From: Marinomonas sp. KMM3893
Lineage (GTDB): Bacteria; Pseudomonadota; Gammaproteobacteria; Pseudomonadales; Marinomonadaceae
Assembly: GCF_004352855.1 (NCBI RefSeq)
Contig: NZ_SJSC01000004.1
Coordinates: 285,570-349,569 of the forward strand
DNA: 64,000 nucleotides
Direction of reading: 5' to 3'
Part shown: piece after piece, positions 28,192-37,308 of the stretch
Layout of the letters: the number at the start of each line of letters is the position of its first letter
Position numbering within the stretch: the stretch's first letter is position 1
Notes under the pieces: generated by a model
Seen by the model: only the letters and a program-made list of their open reading frames with translations
Told to the model about the DNA's origin: nothing
The model's database searches: none
Translations under genes and position numbers: made by a program

Positions 28192-29213
28192 ATAAAACAA
28201 CGATCAAGTTAGCGGGTATAGGCGCACTGGTCTCTGTGTTATCTGGTTGTAGCATAGGCTTAAAAGACAACTCGGATGATTACCGTAATGACACGGTCAA
28301 TTCGGTGGTGTTACAGGCGCCTGCGGGCTCTTTGAGCAGTCGTGATGATTTGGTCATTCCGCATGAAAATCAGATAGCAAGTGTTGAGCCGGGTTCTAAA
28401 TTCACAGTACCTAGAGCCACCTTTGTCTTTTATCCAATGGCAAAAATTGATGTCATAATGAAAGCAAACCGTGTGGTGCTTGATGTGCCGGCGAACCTTG
28501 TGCAATCGAAGAAAATGGTAAAAGATTTTCTTATGGCCTTGCACGGTGATGGTGAATCCATTGCCAGCGACACTGACAAGCAAATTGTCAGTGTGCCGTT
28601 TCAATTTATTAAGCAGGGATGGTGGGCTTCAATGTGGAGTCATGTATCGCGTGACTTCCCTGAGCAAATCGTCTTCTCATTCTCTTTCTCCAGTTCTGAA
28701 AAGGGCACCCTTGTTGCTGTGCAATACCGTGTAGAAGATCGCGGTGAAGCCGTCACGGATTGGTTAAGCCCGACGACCCGAAATGACATGTATGCTGACA
28801 CGCTGCGGTTATGGGGTGATATGGCAAGACAGCTTAATAAACAGTCTGTTTCCCTGTCAGAGCAAGGCAGTAAAGCCCCATTCCATGTGTGGATCGACCA
28901 CCGTGGCTTATTGGCGATTCACTTAAAGCCAAAAACCAATGTTCAAGATGCGTTAGTAACGCAGTTGGCAGACGCTGGCTTGACGCAAGTCGCTGGCAAA
29001 GAAAACACCTTAGCGGTGTTGCCTTTGGCGAGTGATAAAACAGATGGCTTTGCACCGAACGCCACAGAGAGTGACGCCGTATCTTGGGATAAACGCGAAT
29101 ATAAGTATTCGATTATTCATCAAAAAGCAGGTGATTTTTTGATGATTGACGTATCGACTTCGCCGACGCCTGAAATAACCTCGTTTCTTTTAGCACAGCG
29201 TTTTGTAAAATAA
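28188..29213 (+). CDS. bamC: BamC, outer membrane assembly lipoprotein
   Basis: Accessory lipoprotein of the BAM complex that inserts outer-membrane proteins. The signal ends at the lipobox LSGC with Cys21 as the lipidated residue. The 341 residues then show an N-terminal unstructured segment (NSVVLQAPAGSLSSRDDLVIP) followed by two helix-grip-like domains, as in NlpB/BamC. It is translationally coupled to dapA and followed by purC, the usual dapA-bamC-purC order. Confidence 0.93.
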   Translation: MNKTTIKLAGIGALVSVLSGCSIGLKDNSDDYRNDTVNSVVLQAPAGSLSSRDDLVIPHENQIASVEPGSKFTVPRATFVFYPMAKIDVIMKANRVVLDVPANLVQSKKMVKDFLMALHGDGESIASDTDKQIVSVPFQFIKQGWWASMWSHVSRDFPEQIVFSFSFSSSEKGTLVAVQYRVEDRGEAVTDWLSPTTRNDMYADTLRLWGDMARQLNKQSVSLSEQGSKAPFHVWIDHRGLLAIHLKPKTNVQDALVTQLADAGLTQVAGKENTLAVLPLASDKTDGFAPNATESDAVSWDKREYKYSIIHQKAGDFLMIDVSTSPTPEITSFLLAQRFVK

Positions 29214-29251
29214 AAGATTAACCCTCACAGCAAAAAATCGGAGATTCTCCA

Positions 29252-29968
29252 ATGGAAAAACGACAAGAGCTATATGCAGGTAAGGCAAAATCTGTATTTA
29301 AAACAGATGATCCTGACAAAATGGTTCTAGTGTTTCGTGACGACACATCGGCATTTGATGGAAAAAAAGTCGAACAGTTAGATCGCAAAGGTATGGTGAA
29401 CAATAAATTCAATGCGTTCATTATGACTAAGCTTCAAGAAGCGGGTATTCCGACGCATTTTGAAAAGCTATTAAGCGATACTGAGTGTCTTGTTAAGTGC
29501 TTGGATATGATGCCGATTGAGTGCGTTGTACGTAACGTAGCCGCTGGCAGTCTTTGCCGCCGTTTAGGTGTCGAAGAAGGACTTGCTCTTAACCCGCCAA
29601 CGTTCGAATTGTTCTTAAAGAACGACGCGTTAGGTGACCCTATGATCAACGAATCACATGTTGAATCATTTGGTTGGGCAAAAGCGGAAGATCTTGCGAA
29701 AGCGAAAGTGCTAACTTACAAAGTGAACGATGTGCTGAAAGCCTTGTTTGCTGAAGGTGGCATGACATTGGTTGACTACAAACTTGAGTTTGGTCTGTAC
29801 AAGGGTGAAGTTGTTTTAGGCGACGAATTCTCTCCTGATGGCTGTCGTTTGTGGGACTCTGCAACCAATGAAAAACTAGACAAAGACCGTTTTCGTCAAG
29901 GTTTAGGTGGTGTTATTGAAGCGTACGAAGATGTAGGTCGTCGTATCGGTATTGATTTCGACGCTTAA
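29252..29968 (+). CDS. purC: Phosphoribosylaminoimidazole-succinocarboxamide synthase
   Basis: Joins CAIR with aspartate in purine synthesis, using ATP. The 238 residues have the SAICAR synthetase signatures [33 protein letters not shown] and [11 protein letters not shown]. The gene has its own ribosome binding site (CGGAGATTCTCC) 38 bases past bamC and ends at a terminator. Confidence 0.97.
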   Translation: MEKRQELYAGKAKSVFKTDDPDKMVLVFRDDTSAFDGKKVEQLDRKGMVNNKFNAFIMTKLQEAGIPTHFEKLLSDTECLVKCLDMMPIECVVRNVAAGSLCRRLGVEEGLALNPPTFELFLKNDALGDPMINESHVESFGWAKAEDLAKAKVLTYKVNDVLKALFAEGGMTLVDYKLEFGLYKGEVVLGDEFSPDGCRLWDSATNEKLDKDRFRQGLGGVIEAYEDVGRRIGIDFDA

Positions 29969-29988
29969 GACCGGGTGACGCCATTGTC

Positions 29989-30020
29989 AATGAAGGGGCT
30001 GTTTTGCCCCTTCATTTTTT
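29989..30020 (+). terminator. Terminator after purC
   Basis: The stem AATGAAGGGGC / GCCCCTTCATT with a six-base loop TGTTTT is followed by a T-run. It ends the dapA-bamC-purC unit before lolC. Confidence 0.88.
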
Positions 30021-30038
30021 GCAAATAAGGGTTCACTT

Positions 30039-31283
30039 TTGATTAATTTTCTTCCTATCCGTATTGGTCTGCGTTACGCCAGAGCCAAACGTTCTAATCA
30101 TTTTATTTCCTTCATTAGTTTCTCTTCCATTGCTGGCTTAGCCTTGGGTGTGGCTGTTTTGATTACGGTATTGTCCGTGATGAATGGCTTTGACCGTGAG
30201 TTGCAGCAACGAATTTTAGGCATGGTGCCACATGCCACCCTGTGGGGCGATCCGGTTTTAAAGGATTGGCGTAAAGACATGAAAGCCATCGAAAAAATGC
30301 CCCATGTAGTGGGTGTTGCGCCGCATACGCAAGCGCAAGTGATGTTTCAGTCTGGCGCGAGCGTTCACGGGGCACTATTAAATGGCATCAATCCAGAGAT
30401 GGAGAAAAAAGTCTCCATCATTAATGATCACATGGTTTCAGGTTCTCTCGATGCGTTAAATAGTACACCTTTTGGCATCGTATTAGGCTCCCAGTTAGCG
30501 AAAATGCTAGGGGTCAACATTGGGGATAAAGTCACGGCCATTTTGCCACAGGCCAGCGTGTCAATTGTCGGCGTTACGCCAGTATTAAAGCGTTTTACAC
30601 TTGTGGGCGTGTTTGAAGTAGGGGCTGAGTTAGACAGCAGCCTTGCCTATATTAATGTGAAAGACGCGGCGCTATTAAAGCGCTATAAGAAAGACGATGT
30701 AGAGGCGCTACGTATCAGTTTTGACAACCTATTTGTCGCCCCCACTGAAATTTGGGATATTGCCCGCGCTATTCCAGGATTAAATAAAGTCAGTGATTGG
30801 ACGCGCACCCATGGCAATCTTTTCCATGCGATCAAAATGGAAAAGACCATGATTGGTCTGTTGTTGTTGCTGATCGTGGCGGTTGCTGCGTTCAATATTG
30901 TCTCCACCTTGGTGATGGTGGTGACCGATAAACGTAATGACATTGCGATATTGAGAACCATGGGCTTAACGTCGCGACAAGTGATGGCGGTGTTTATTGT
31001 TCAAGGTATGTTCATTGGTTTATTGGGGACCTTAATTGGTTTGGCGTTGGGCATTACCTTAGCGCTAAATGTGAGCAGCATAGTGAGTTGGTTACAGCAT
31101 CTGCTTAATGTGCAGTTCTTGAGTGCAGATGTTTATTTCATTAACTATTTGCCTTCTGAGCTTGAATGGTCTGATGTAAAAATGATTGTGAGCTGTGCTT
31201 TTATTATGACGGTGGCAGCGACCATCTATCCTGCGTGGCGAGCGTCGAAAGTAGAACCGGCTGAGGCTTTACGTTATGAGTAA
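30039..31283 (+). CDS. LolC/E (LolF-like) lipoprotein-releasing permease
   Basis: Membrane subunit of the LolCDE-type machine that extracts lipoproteins from the inner membrane. The 414 residues have one N-terminal helix (near 26-50), a large periplasmic domain and three C-terminal helices, as in the MacB/FtsX fold. The start is TTG, eight bases after AAGG, since the family N-terminus INFLPIRIGLRYARAK begins there. Only one such permease gene is present. lolD follows with an eight-base overlap and then a terminator, so the exporter may be LolF2D2. Confidence 0.92.
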   Translation: MINFLPIRIGLRYARAKRSNHFISFISFSSIAGLALGVAVLITVLSVMNGFDRELQQRILGMVPHATLWGDPVLKDWRKDMKAIEKMPHVVGVAPHTQAQVMFQSGASVHGALLNGINPEMEKKVSIINDHMVSGSLDALNSTPFGIVLGSQLAKMLGVNIGDKVTAILPQASVSIVGVTPVLKRFTLVGVFEVGAELDSSLAYINVKDAALLKRYKKDDVEALRISFDNLFVAPTEIWDIARAIPGLNKVSDWTRTHGNLFHAIKMEKTMIGLLLLLIVAVAAFNIVSTLVMVVTDKRNDIAILRTMGLTSRQVMAVFIVQGMFIGLLGTLIGLALGITLALNVSSIVSWLQHLLNVQFLSADVYFINYLPSELEWSDVKMIVSCAFIMTVAATIYPAWRASKVEPAEALRYE

Positions 31284-31980
31284 GGAAGTAGTACTAGAGT
31301 GTCAGGCACTGTCTAAGCAATATCTAGACGGCAAGCAAACGGTTGATGTGTTTCGTTCTATTGATTTTTCTCTCCATAAAGGGGAGGCCTGTGCAATTGT
31401 TGGGGCGTCTGGATCAGGCAAAACGACCTTGCTTAATTTGCTTGCCGGCTTGGATTTGGCCAGCAGCGGTGAAGTGAAGTTGGCCAATGTTTCTTGGTCG
31501 AGCATCAAGGACGCTAAGCGCGCCAAAATGCGCAATAAAGAAATGGGCTTTGTGTATCAATTCCATCATTTATTGCCCGAATTTTCGGCGCTGGAAAACG
31601 TCATGATGCCCATGTGGATTGCCGGCACCTCTAAAGCAGAGTCTAGGCGACAAGGGGAAATCCTCTTGTCTCAAGTTGGTTTGGGTGAGCGTTTGAATCA
31701 CAAACCCTCTCAGCTTTCAGGGGGCGAGCGTCAGCGTGTTGCCATTGCTCGTGCATTGGCGAATAAACCCGCTTGTGTGCTGATGGATGAGCCAACGGGA
31801 AACCTAGACGAATCGACATCCCAAGACATACAGGCGCTGATTAATGAATTAAAAGTCTCCCACGATATGGCTTTTTTGATTGTGACCCACGATGAGAAAA
31901 TGCTTGGCTGGATGGACTCGGCCTATCGATTATCGCAAGGTGATTTGCTGCCTATTGAACGTGCTGGCGAAGCCGAATAG
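31276..31980 (+). CDS. lolD: Lipoprotein-releasing ABC ATPase LolD
   Basis: ATPase driving lipoprotein release. The 234 residues show Walker A GASGSGKTT, Q-loop VYQFHHLLPEFSALENV (the LolD signature), signature LSGGERQRV, Walker B CVLMDEPTGNLD and the switch histidine in VTHD. It overlaps the permease gene by eight bases. No lolE follows. Confidence 0.96.
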   Translation: MSKEVVLECQALSKQYLDGKQTVDVFRSIDFSLHKGEACAIVGASGSGKTTLLNLLAGLDLASSGEVKLANVSWSSIKDAKRAKMRNKEMGFVYQFHHLLPEFSALENVMMPMWIAGTSKAESRRQGEILLSQVGLGERLNHKPSQLSGGERQRVAIARALANKPACVLMDEPTGNLDESTSQDIQALINELKVSHDMAFLIVTHDEKMLGWMDSAYRLSQGDLLPIERAGEAE

Positions 31981-31995
31981 TTAACGCGGTATCGT

Positions 31996-32033
31996 AACCA
32001 AAAAAACCACTCAACTGAGTGGTTTTTTTGGTT
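31996..32033. terminator. Bidirectional terminator between lolD and a DUF2062 gene
   Basis: AACCAAAAAAACCACTCA pairs perfectly with TGAGTGGTTTTTTTGGTT around the loop AC. It is A-rich before and T-rich after, and sits between convergent genes ending at 31980 and 32063. Confidence 0.9.
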
Positions 32034-32062
32034 CTGAAGAAGAGGAAGTTTCTATGTTTGTA

Positions 32063-32575
32063 TTAGATTCTTCTTTTTTTACGCTCTTTCCAGCGCTTTA
32101 TGACGTGAATCCGCCATACTAATAAAATAGTGACATAGGCAAGGATGCCAAAAAATAGGCCGGACACGACTGAGCCCAAATATAGCGGGAGCCAGATGTG
32201 TTCCAGTTTTGCCCAAATCCATTCGACAGAAAGGTGAAAATCTTTGCCGTCATCGCCACCCATAATCAAGCTGCCCACTTTGTAGTTAAAGTAGAAAACA
32301 AAGGGCATGGTAAGCGGGTTAGTGATCCAAACAAGGGCAATAGAAAGTGGAATGTTGGCACGTAACGGGATGGCAAGCAGGGCAGAGACTACCATTTGAA
32401 ATGGCATTGGGATAAAGGCCCAAAATAGTCCGTTTAAAAAAGCTCTAGCAACCGAGCGCCTGTTTAGGTGCCATAAATCAGCTTCATAGATTTGTTTTCC
32501 CAACAAACTTAAGGCTTTGTTTTCTTTTAGCTTTTCTGGATTTGGGATAAATTTTTTTAAGTAACGCTTCGGCAT
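32063..32575 (-). CDS. DUF2062 membrane protein
   Basis: A 170-residue protein with two or three membrane helices. It has the DUF2062 signature region FLNGLFWAFIPMPFQMV and ALVWITNPLTMPFVFYFNYKVGS, and a basic C-terminus (ERKKRRI). The same gene stands beside comEC in Pseudomonas. Its role is unknown. It is divergent from comEC with only a few tens of bases between the starts. Confidence 0.88.
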   Translation of the reverse strand: MPKRYLKKFIPNPEKLKENKALSLLGKQIYEADLWHLNRRSVARAFLNGLFWAFIPMPFQMVVSALLAIPLRANIPLSIALVWITNPLTMPFVFYFNYKVGSLIMGGDDGKDFHLSVEWIWAKLEHIWLPLYLGSVVSGLFFGILAYVTILLVWRIHVIKRWKERKKRRI

Positions 32576-32619
32576 AAGCAGGTATGAGTCAGGTTAGCAA
32601 TTTAAGACATGGAGGTCTT

Positions 32620-34509
32620 ATGTTACTAAGTGTTTTAATCTTGATCGGCGCCATTTTGGTGCCAAGCGAATATCAGTGGCTGTATTCTACTCATATCATT
32701 CTGGTGTGTCTCTATTTAATCGGCACTCATCGTTTTTGGCTGTTGTTTTTGACCTTTCTTTCCCTGATTAGTTGGCAGTTAAGCGAAACAAACGACGTGC
32801 CTGCATTTTCTTTGCTTAAATCCCAAGCTTTGTTCTTTAGTCCTCAATCCAAGCGTCTGTACAGTGAAGGGGATGTTGGGTGGCAAATGGCAGGCGCTAA
32901 GTCCTTGTCTGTTAGACTAAAAGACGCTCATGGTGTGCGATATTTTTATCAAGATGTTCAGTTCGAACCTTTCTCATCGCGGCCAGAGCGCGCATTGCGT
33001 GTCACGCTTAAAGAGGTTGTTGCCCCCGCAAAGAACGAAAGCTGGATGTCGAGGCGACTTTATACAGAGCGCCAACTTGCTTTGTTGGACGTGACTAGTG
33101 ATGAGCGGCTTATCACTACTGAGCATAGAGCGCCTACTCTGAGGCGAACGATCAATGGGCGTTTGCAAGGCGTCTTTGCCCATTATCCGAGTTGGCGATT
33201 TTCAAAAGCGCTGTTGCTGGGCGATGACAAAGACTGGGACGAGCGAGATAAATGGATGGTCAGGGCCTTGGGGCTTGCGCATTTGTTTGTAGTCTCTGGT
33301 TTGCATACAGGGTTTGTGTTTGTTTTTGGTCGCATATTGAGTCGAGTGTGTTGGCGTTTAGCGCCAAATCGCTGGGTGTTATCAGGCGTGAACTGCTGGT
33401 TAGTGGATGCGGTTATTATCATTCCTATTTTGATTTTTTATGCCTATCTCACTGGTTGGGGAGCGCCTGTGGTGAGGGCGGCGATCATGTTAAGTCTCTA
33501 TCTGGTGTCCAAAGTGCTTTTTACTCAGCAATCGCCTTATAAAGTGGTGATGTTCGCTTTGTGGGGCATTTTGTTGTTCGACCCAAGGGCCGTGTTGCAG
33601 CCAGGGTTATGGTTGTCATTTAGTTTGGTGTCTTGCTTGATTGCTTTTAGTCAGAGTACTCAGCATTGGACACGCATTTTCCTCTTGCAGTGTATGTTGT
33701 CGACCGCTTCTATGGTGCTTATTTGGGGGTGGCAGGCGTCTGTTTCTGTTGTGTCTGTGCCGCTTAACTTGTTCATGGTGCCGTTGGCGGCTTTTCTCTG
33801 GTTTCCGTTAGGCGTGATGGCAAGTGTGGAAGGGCTATTTAATCAAACCTCGTACTTGTATGGAGTCATAGACTTTGGCTTGCTGCATATTCTTCGTGGC
33901 TTGGAGGCATTGGCGTTTCAATTGCCCATGTTGGATTTCGACACTTTTTTGAATGCTTTCTCAAAGTCGCTATTGTTGCTCTTGGTGGTATTTTGGATTT
34001 GGCAATGGCCGTTAAGGCGTGGCTGGTTGTGCTTACTGTTGATTTGGTGCGTATTGTTGATTCCAAGAGACAAGCTGTCAGGCGTTCAGTATCAGGTGGT
34101 GAATAGAGCGGGGGAGCTGGCATTTGAAAAAGAGTCTGAAATTCGTTTAAGCAGTCGCTGGCATAGGGAAGATGTGGCCCAGCGATTGCTGATTTTATTT
34201 GATGAGCAAAGTCAGTGGAATTCGCTGGCGTTATTGCTGGCGGCCAATGATGAGGAGCTGGAGCCTGCTGTGTTGCTAAAGGAGAAGATTGATTGGGTTT
34301 TGTTCAAAAAGACACCTTCTGAGGCAATGCAATCGAGATTGCGTGGCTTGCAGATAGATTGGTTGTCTATTGAGCCTGGCGAAGCCTTGTTATTTCGCCG
34401 TGAGAAAGGGCTTGTCTCAGTTCGACATTTAACCTGTTCCTTTTCAATTTTTCTCTTTAAATCTGACACTTGCAGGCGTGTTGAAAAGTTAGAGTTTATG
34501 TTAAATTAA
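32620..34509 (+). CDS. comEC: ComEC/Rec2-family DNA uptake channel lacking the metallo-beta-lactamase domain
   Basis: Inner-membrane channel for single-stranded DNA uptake. The competence domain is clear: HLFVVSGLHTGFVF, the LTGWGAPVVRAAIM region and many hydrophobic segments across residues 1-470. The C-terminal part that normally carries an HxHxDH metallo-beta-lactamase domain is only about 150 residues and has no such motif. The protein is about 629 residues, short for the family (around 740-800). Start choice: GGAGG stands four bases before the ATG at 32620. The ATG at 32584 is in frame but has a poorly spaced Shine-Dalgarno. Confidence 0.85.
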   Translation: MLLSVLILIGAILVPSEYQWLYSTHIILVCLYLIGTHRFWLLFLTFLSLISWQLSETNDVPAFSLLKSQALFFSPQSKRLYSEGDVGWQMAGAKSLSVRLKDAHGVRYFYQDVQFEPFSSRPERALRVTLKEVVAPAKNESWMSRRLYTERQLALLDVTSDERLITTEHRAPTLRRTINGRLQGVFAHYPSWRFSKALLLGDDKDWDERDKWMVRALGLAHLFVVSGLHTGFVFVFGRILSRVCWRLAPNRWVLSGVNCWLVDAVIIIPILIFYAYLTGWGAPVVRAAIMLSLYLVSKVLFTQQSPYKVVMFALWGILLFDPRAVLQPGLWLSFSLVSCLIAFSQSTQHWTRIFLLQCMLSTASMVLIWGWQASVSVVSVPLNLFMVPLAAFLWFPLGVMASVEGLFNQTSYLYGVIDFGLLHILRGLEALAFQLPMLDFDTFLNAFSKSLLLLLVVFWIWQWPLRRGWLCLLLIWCVLLIPRDKLSGVQYQVVNRAGELAFEKESEIRLSSRWHREDVAQRLLILFDEQSQWNSLALLLAANDEELEPAVLLKEKIDWVLFKKTPSEAMQSRLRGLQIDWLSIEPGEALLFRREKGLVSVRHLTCSFSIFLFKSDTCRRVEKLEFMLN

Positions 34510-34534
34510 CATCAAATTTTAATGGGAGTTCGCG

Positions 34535-35164
34535 GTGTTAACCTTTATCCAAACTGGCGGTTTTTTCATGTGGCCTCTATTGGCCTGTTCTATCCTGACA
34601 ATGGCGATCATTATTGAGCGCTTTTGGGTGCTGCGAAAATCTCGGGTTGCTCCGAAAAACTTGTTATTGGATGTGATGTCACGTTTACGCGATGACAGAA
34701 TGTCATTGGACTACATTCGTTCTATGCAAAATACCGCAGGCCTCTCTTCTATTTTTGCGGCCGGTTTGATGAATTCTAAATATGGCCGTAACAGCATGAA
34801 AGAAAGCATGCAGGAAGCGGCAGGTCATGTGATTCATGATCTTGAAAAATTCATGAGCAGTTTGGGCACCATTGCTGCAATTTCACCCTTGCTAGGTCTG
34901 TTGGGCACAGTGGTCGGTATGATCAAGGTATTTTCTGTGTTGATGGAACAGGGGGCTGGCAACACCGCCTTGTTGGCTGGCGGTATTTCTGAGGCTTTAT
35001 TGACCACCGCGGCAGGATTAGGGGTTGCGATCCCTGCGCTTGTGTTTCATCGTTATTTCAGCCGAAAAATAGATGAAGTGGTGGTGAGCATGGAACAGCA
35101 ATCCACTAAATTGGTTGATGCCCTGCACAATGATAGGGAGTCAAAAGCAGGAGTGAGTCAGTGA
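34535..35164 (+). CDS. exbB: MotA/TolQ/ExbB proton channel protein
   Basis: Energy-coupling subunit that uses the proton gradient with ExbD. The 209 residues have three membrane helices: one at the N-terminus (FFMWPLLACSILTMAIIIERFW) and two around 115-175 with LGTIAAISPLLGLLGTVVGMI and LLTTAAGLGVAIPALV. The GTG start lies six bases after GGGAG. It overlaps exbD by GTGA. The position next to comEC and lpxK matches Pseudomonas exbB1. The TonB partner is not in the window. Confidence 0.93.
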   Translation: MLTFIQTGGFFMWPLLACSILTMAIIIERFWVLRKSRVAPKNLLLDVMSRLRDDRMSLDYIRSMQNTAGLSSIFAAGLMNSKYGRNSMKESMQEAAGHVIHDLEKFMSSLGTIAAISPLLGLLGTVVGMIKVFSVLMEQGAGNTALLAGGISEALLTTAAGLGVAIPALVFHRYFSRKIDEVVVSMEQQSTKLVDALHNDRESKAGVSQ

Positions 35165-35583
35165 AGTTTCGACGTCAAAAAATCGATGACGTACAAATCA
35201 ATCTTACTCCCCTGATTGATGTGGTTTTTCTGTTATTGATCTTTTTCATGGTCAGTACCACATTCAACCACAGCTCGGAATTAACCATTGATTTGCCATC
35301 GGCGACCACTGGAGAAGCGATAACAGATCGCAGTCAAGATGTTGAAATTGTCATTACCAGTGATGGACAATATGTGATCAATGGGCGCACCTTGGTGAAT
35401 GAGAAAGTGGCGACGCTGGTCAAGGGTATTGAAGAGGTGTCACAAGGTGACAACAAGCGGCCACTAATTATTACTGCTGACGCCAAAGCCCCTTATGAAA
35501 TGGTGCTCAATGTCTATGATGCTGCCGCGCAGTTAGGAATCTCCAAAATAGCCCATACGGCACAAAGAGAGCAAAGCGAGTGA
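35161..35583 (+). CDS. exbD: ExbD/TolR biopolymer transport protein
   Basis: A 140-residue partner of ExbB. A single membrane helix (about 18-36) carries the critical aspartate in NLTPLIDVVFLLLIFFMV, and a periplasmic domain ends YDAAAQLGISKIA. The start is GTG, overlapping exbB by four bases, and the stop overlaps lpxK by four. The two genes form one energising module, probably for an outer-membrane transporter or lipid export. Confidence 0.94.
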   Translation: MKFRRQKIDDVQINLTPLIDVVFLLLIFFMVSTTFNHSSELTIDLPSATTGEAITDRSQDVEIVITSDGQYVINGRTLVNEKVATLVKGIEEVSQGDNKRPLIITADAKAPYEMVLNVYDAAAQLGISKIAHTAQREQSE

Positions 35584-36626
35584 ATCTAGAGTCATTGTTG
35601 GCCCGATCTTGGTATGGATCTTGTCCTTGGACGAAGGTATTTACCCCATTAATGCCGTTCGTCAAAAAGGTGGTGTATAAAAAACGCGCGGCCTTCCTAG
35701 CCAATCCTAGCCAATCCTATCGCGCGCCTGTTCCTGTTATTGTTGTTGGCAATATCAGTGTGGGTGGTACCGGAAAGTCACCTATGGTGGTTGCGCTGTG
35801 TGAATGGTTGCGAGACAGTGGTTTTCACCCTGGTATTGTGTCCCGTGGTCATGGGGTGACATTGACCTCACCTGTGTTGGTTGACGAACACAGCTTGGCC
35901 TCTCAAGTAGGCGATGAGCCCGTTATGTTGGCGCGCCGTACCCAATGTCCTATTGTGGTTTATCCGAAACGAGCAGACGCGGTTAAGCATCTGCTGAACG
36001 TGGCAAAGGTGGACGTGCTTGTGTGCGATGATGGCATGCAACATTATGCGCTCAATCGCGACATAGAAATTGCAATGGTGGACGCTCAACGTGGTATCGG
36101 AAATGGGTGTTTGTTGCCCGTCGGACCGCTTCGCGAGCCGGTTGAACGCTTAGATAGTGTCGATTATATCGTCAGCATAGCCAACGAAATAACCCCCACG
36201 CTGGCGGCCTTGAATCACACCCTAGAGCATGGCTCCGTGATCACAGCGACATTGTCTACTCCACAATTAATGTCACTGGACGGCGCGCGCCAATTGGCGT
36301 TTTCAGAGGCTTTTGCAGGGGACAAGCAGTGGCATGTCATGGCGGGAATCGGTAATCCCGAACGTTTCCTAAATACGTTACACGCATCAGGGTTAACAAA
36401 GCCTGAATCCGTTACTTGGTTTAGTGATCATCATGACTATCATAAAGACGATATTCCTTTGCAGGGTAACGTCATAATGACGGAAAAAGACGCGGTAAAG
36501 TGCCAAAATTTAGCCTTAACAAACCAGAATGTGTGGTATTTGCCGGTTTCCCTTACCTTGCCAGAAACACTTAAAACAACGTTAATCAACAAGTTACAAC
36601 ATATAAAAGATGAGAAGATGTCATGA
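35580..36626 (+). CDS. lpxK: Tetraacyldisaccharide 4'-kinase
   Basis: Phosphorylates the lipid A precursor at the 4' position on the inner membrane. The 348 residues hold the P-loop [16 protein letters not shown] (about 58-73) and the signatures [16 protein letters not shown] and [10 protein letters not shown]. The start is GTG, in the GTGA overlap with exbD. It is followed by the Trm112-like gene, the common order, but kdsB is missing after it. Confidence 0.96.
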   Translation: MNLESLLARSWYGSCPWTKVFTPLMPFVKKVVYKKRAAFLANPSQSYRAPVPVIVVGNISVGGTGKSPMVVALCEWLRDSGFHPGIVSRGHGVTLTSPVLVDEHSLASQVGDEPVMLARRTQCPIVVYPKRADAVKHLLNVAKVDVLVCDDGMQHYALNRDIEIAMVDAQRGIGNGCLLPVGPLREPVERLDSVDYIVSIANEITPTLAALNHTLEHGSVITATLSTPQLMSLDGARQLAFSEAFAGDKQWHVMAGIGNPERFLNTLHASGLTKPESVTWFSDHHDYHKDDIPLQGNVIMTEKDAVKCQNLALTNQNVWYLPVSLTLPETLKTTLINKLQHIKDEKMS

Positions 36627-36820
36627 ATAAAGTTTTATTGGATATTCTAGTTTGCCCTGTTACCAAAGCGCCACTAACCCTAAGCGAAGATGGCACTGAG
36701 TTGATCAGCAAGGTGGGCGGCATGGCTTACCCTGTGCGCGATGGTATTCCGGTTCTGTTGGAAACCGAAGCACGTACCTTGAACTCAGAAGAAAGATTGG
36801 ATTCAGGCTCAGTAAAGTGA
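36623..36820 (+). CDS. ycaR: Trm112/YcaR-family small protein with degenerate zinc site
   Basis: A 65-residue protein starting [18 protein letters not shown] and containing [20 protein letters not shown], the YcaR family signature. In E. coli and Pseudomonas the motif is CPxC with a later Cys in ELIC. Here it reads CPVT and ELIS, so two of the usual zinc ligands are replaced and only Cys11 remains. The start is in the ATGA overlap with lpxK and the stop in the GTGA overlap with the phosphatase gene. The role of the bacterial proteins is not settled. Confidence 0.9.
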   Translation: MNKVLLDILVCPVTKAPLTLSEDGTELISKVGGMAYPVRDGIPVLLETEARTLNSEERLDSGSVK

Positions 36821-37308
36821 AGACGATCAAGGTGCTGACGGTGTGTCTGGGGAACATTTGTCGTTCCCCAGCGGCGCAAGGTATTTTGCAAGCGGCCGCA
36901 ACGCAACACAAAGGTTTGGATCTGCAGGTGGATTCGGCGGGAACCGCCGCTTACCACATTGGCAAATCACCAGACCCGCGTTCTATTCGAGCTTTGTCTG
37001 ATGTAGGGGTGAATATTTCAGCGCAACAGGCCAGACAAGTGAAGGTCGAAGATTTCGACTACTTTGATTGGATTGTAGCCATGGATGCGGACAATTTAGC
37101 TAACTTAAAAGCCATTCAGCCAGCAAACAGCCACGCCAAATTGGTGATGTTTGGTGCCTACCACACCAGTGCGGCGCTCGGTGAGGTGCAAGACCCTTAT
37201 TATGGTGAGTATGATGGTTTTGTGGTGATGCGAGAGCATCTGCAAAGGATTTCAGAGCGCTTTGTTGCTCATCTTATGTCGGTTGATCAGGAATCATCTT
37301 GCTTATGA
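36817..37308 (+). CDS. Low molecular weight protein-tyrosine phosphatase
   Basis: A 163-residue LMW-PTP. The P-loop CLGNICRS starts at Cys10, and the general-acid aspartate is in EVQDPYYG near the C-terminus. The GTG start overlaps the ycaR stop. In bacteria such enzymes often act on polysaccharide-synthesis kinases. Here the envelope gene context (lpxK, murB) matches Pseudomonas ptpA. No tyrosine kinase lies nearby. Confidence 0.93.
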   Translation: MKTIKVLTVCLGNICRSPAAQGILQAAATQHKGLDLQVDSAGTAAYHIGKSPDPRSIRALSDVGVNISAQQARQVKVEDFDYFDWIVAMDADNLANLKAIQPANSHAKLVMFGAYHTSAALGEVQDPYYGEYDGFVVMREHLQRISERFVAHLMSVDQESSCL

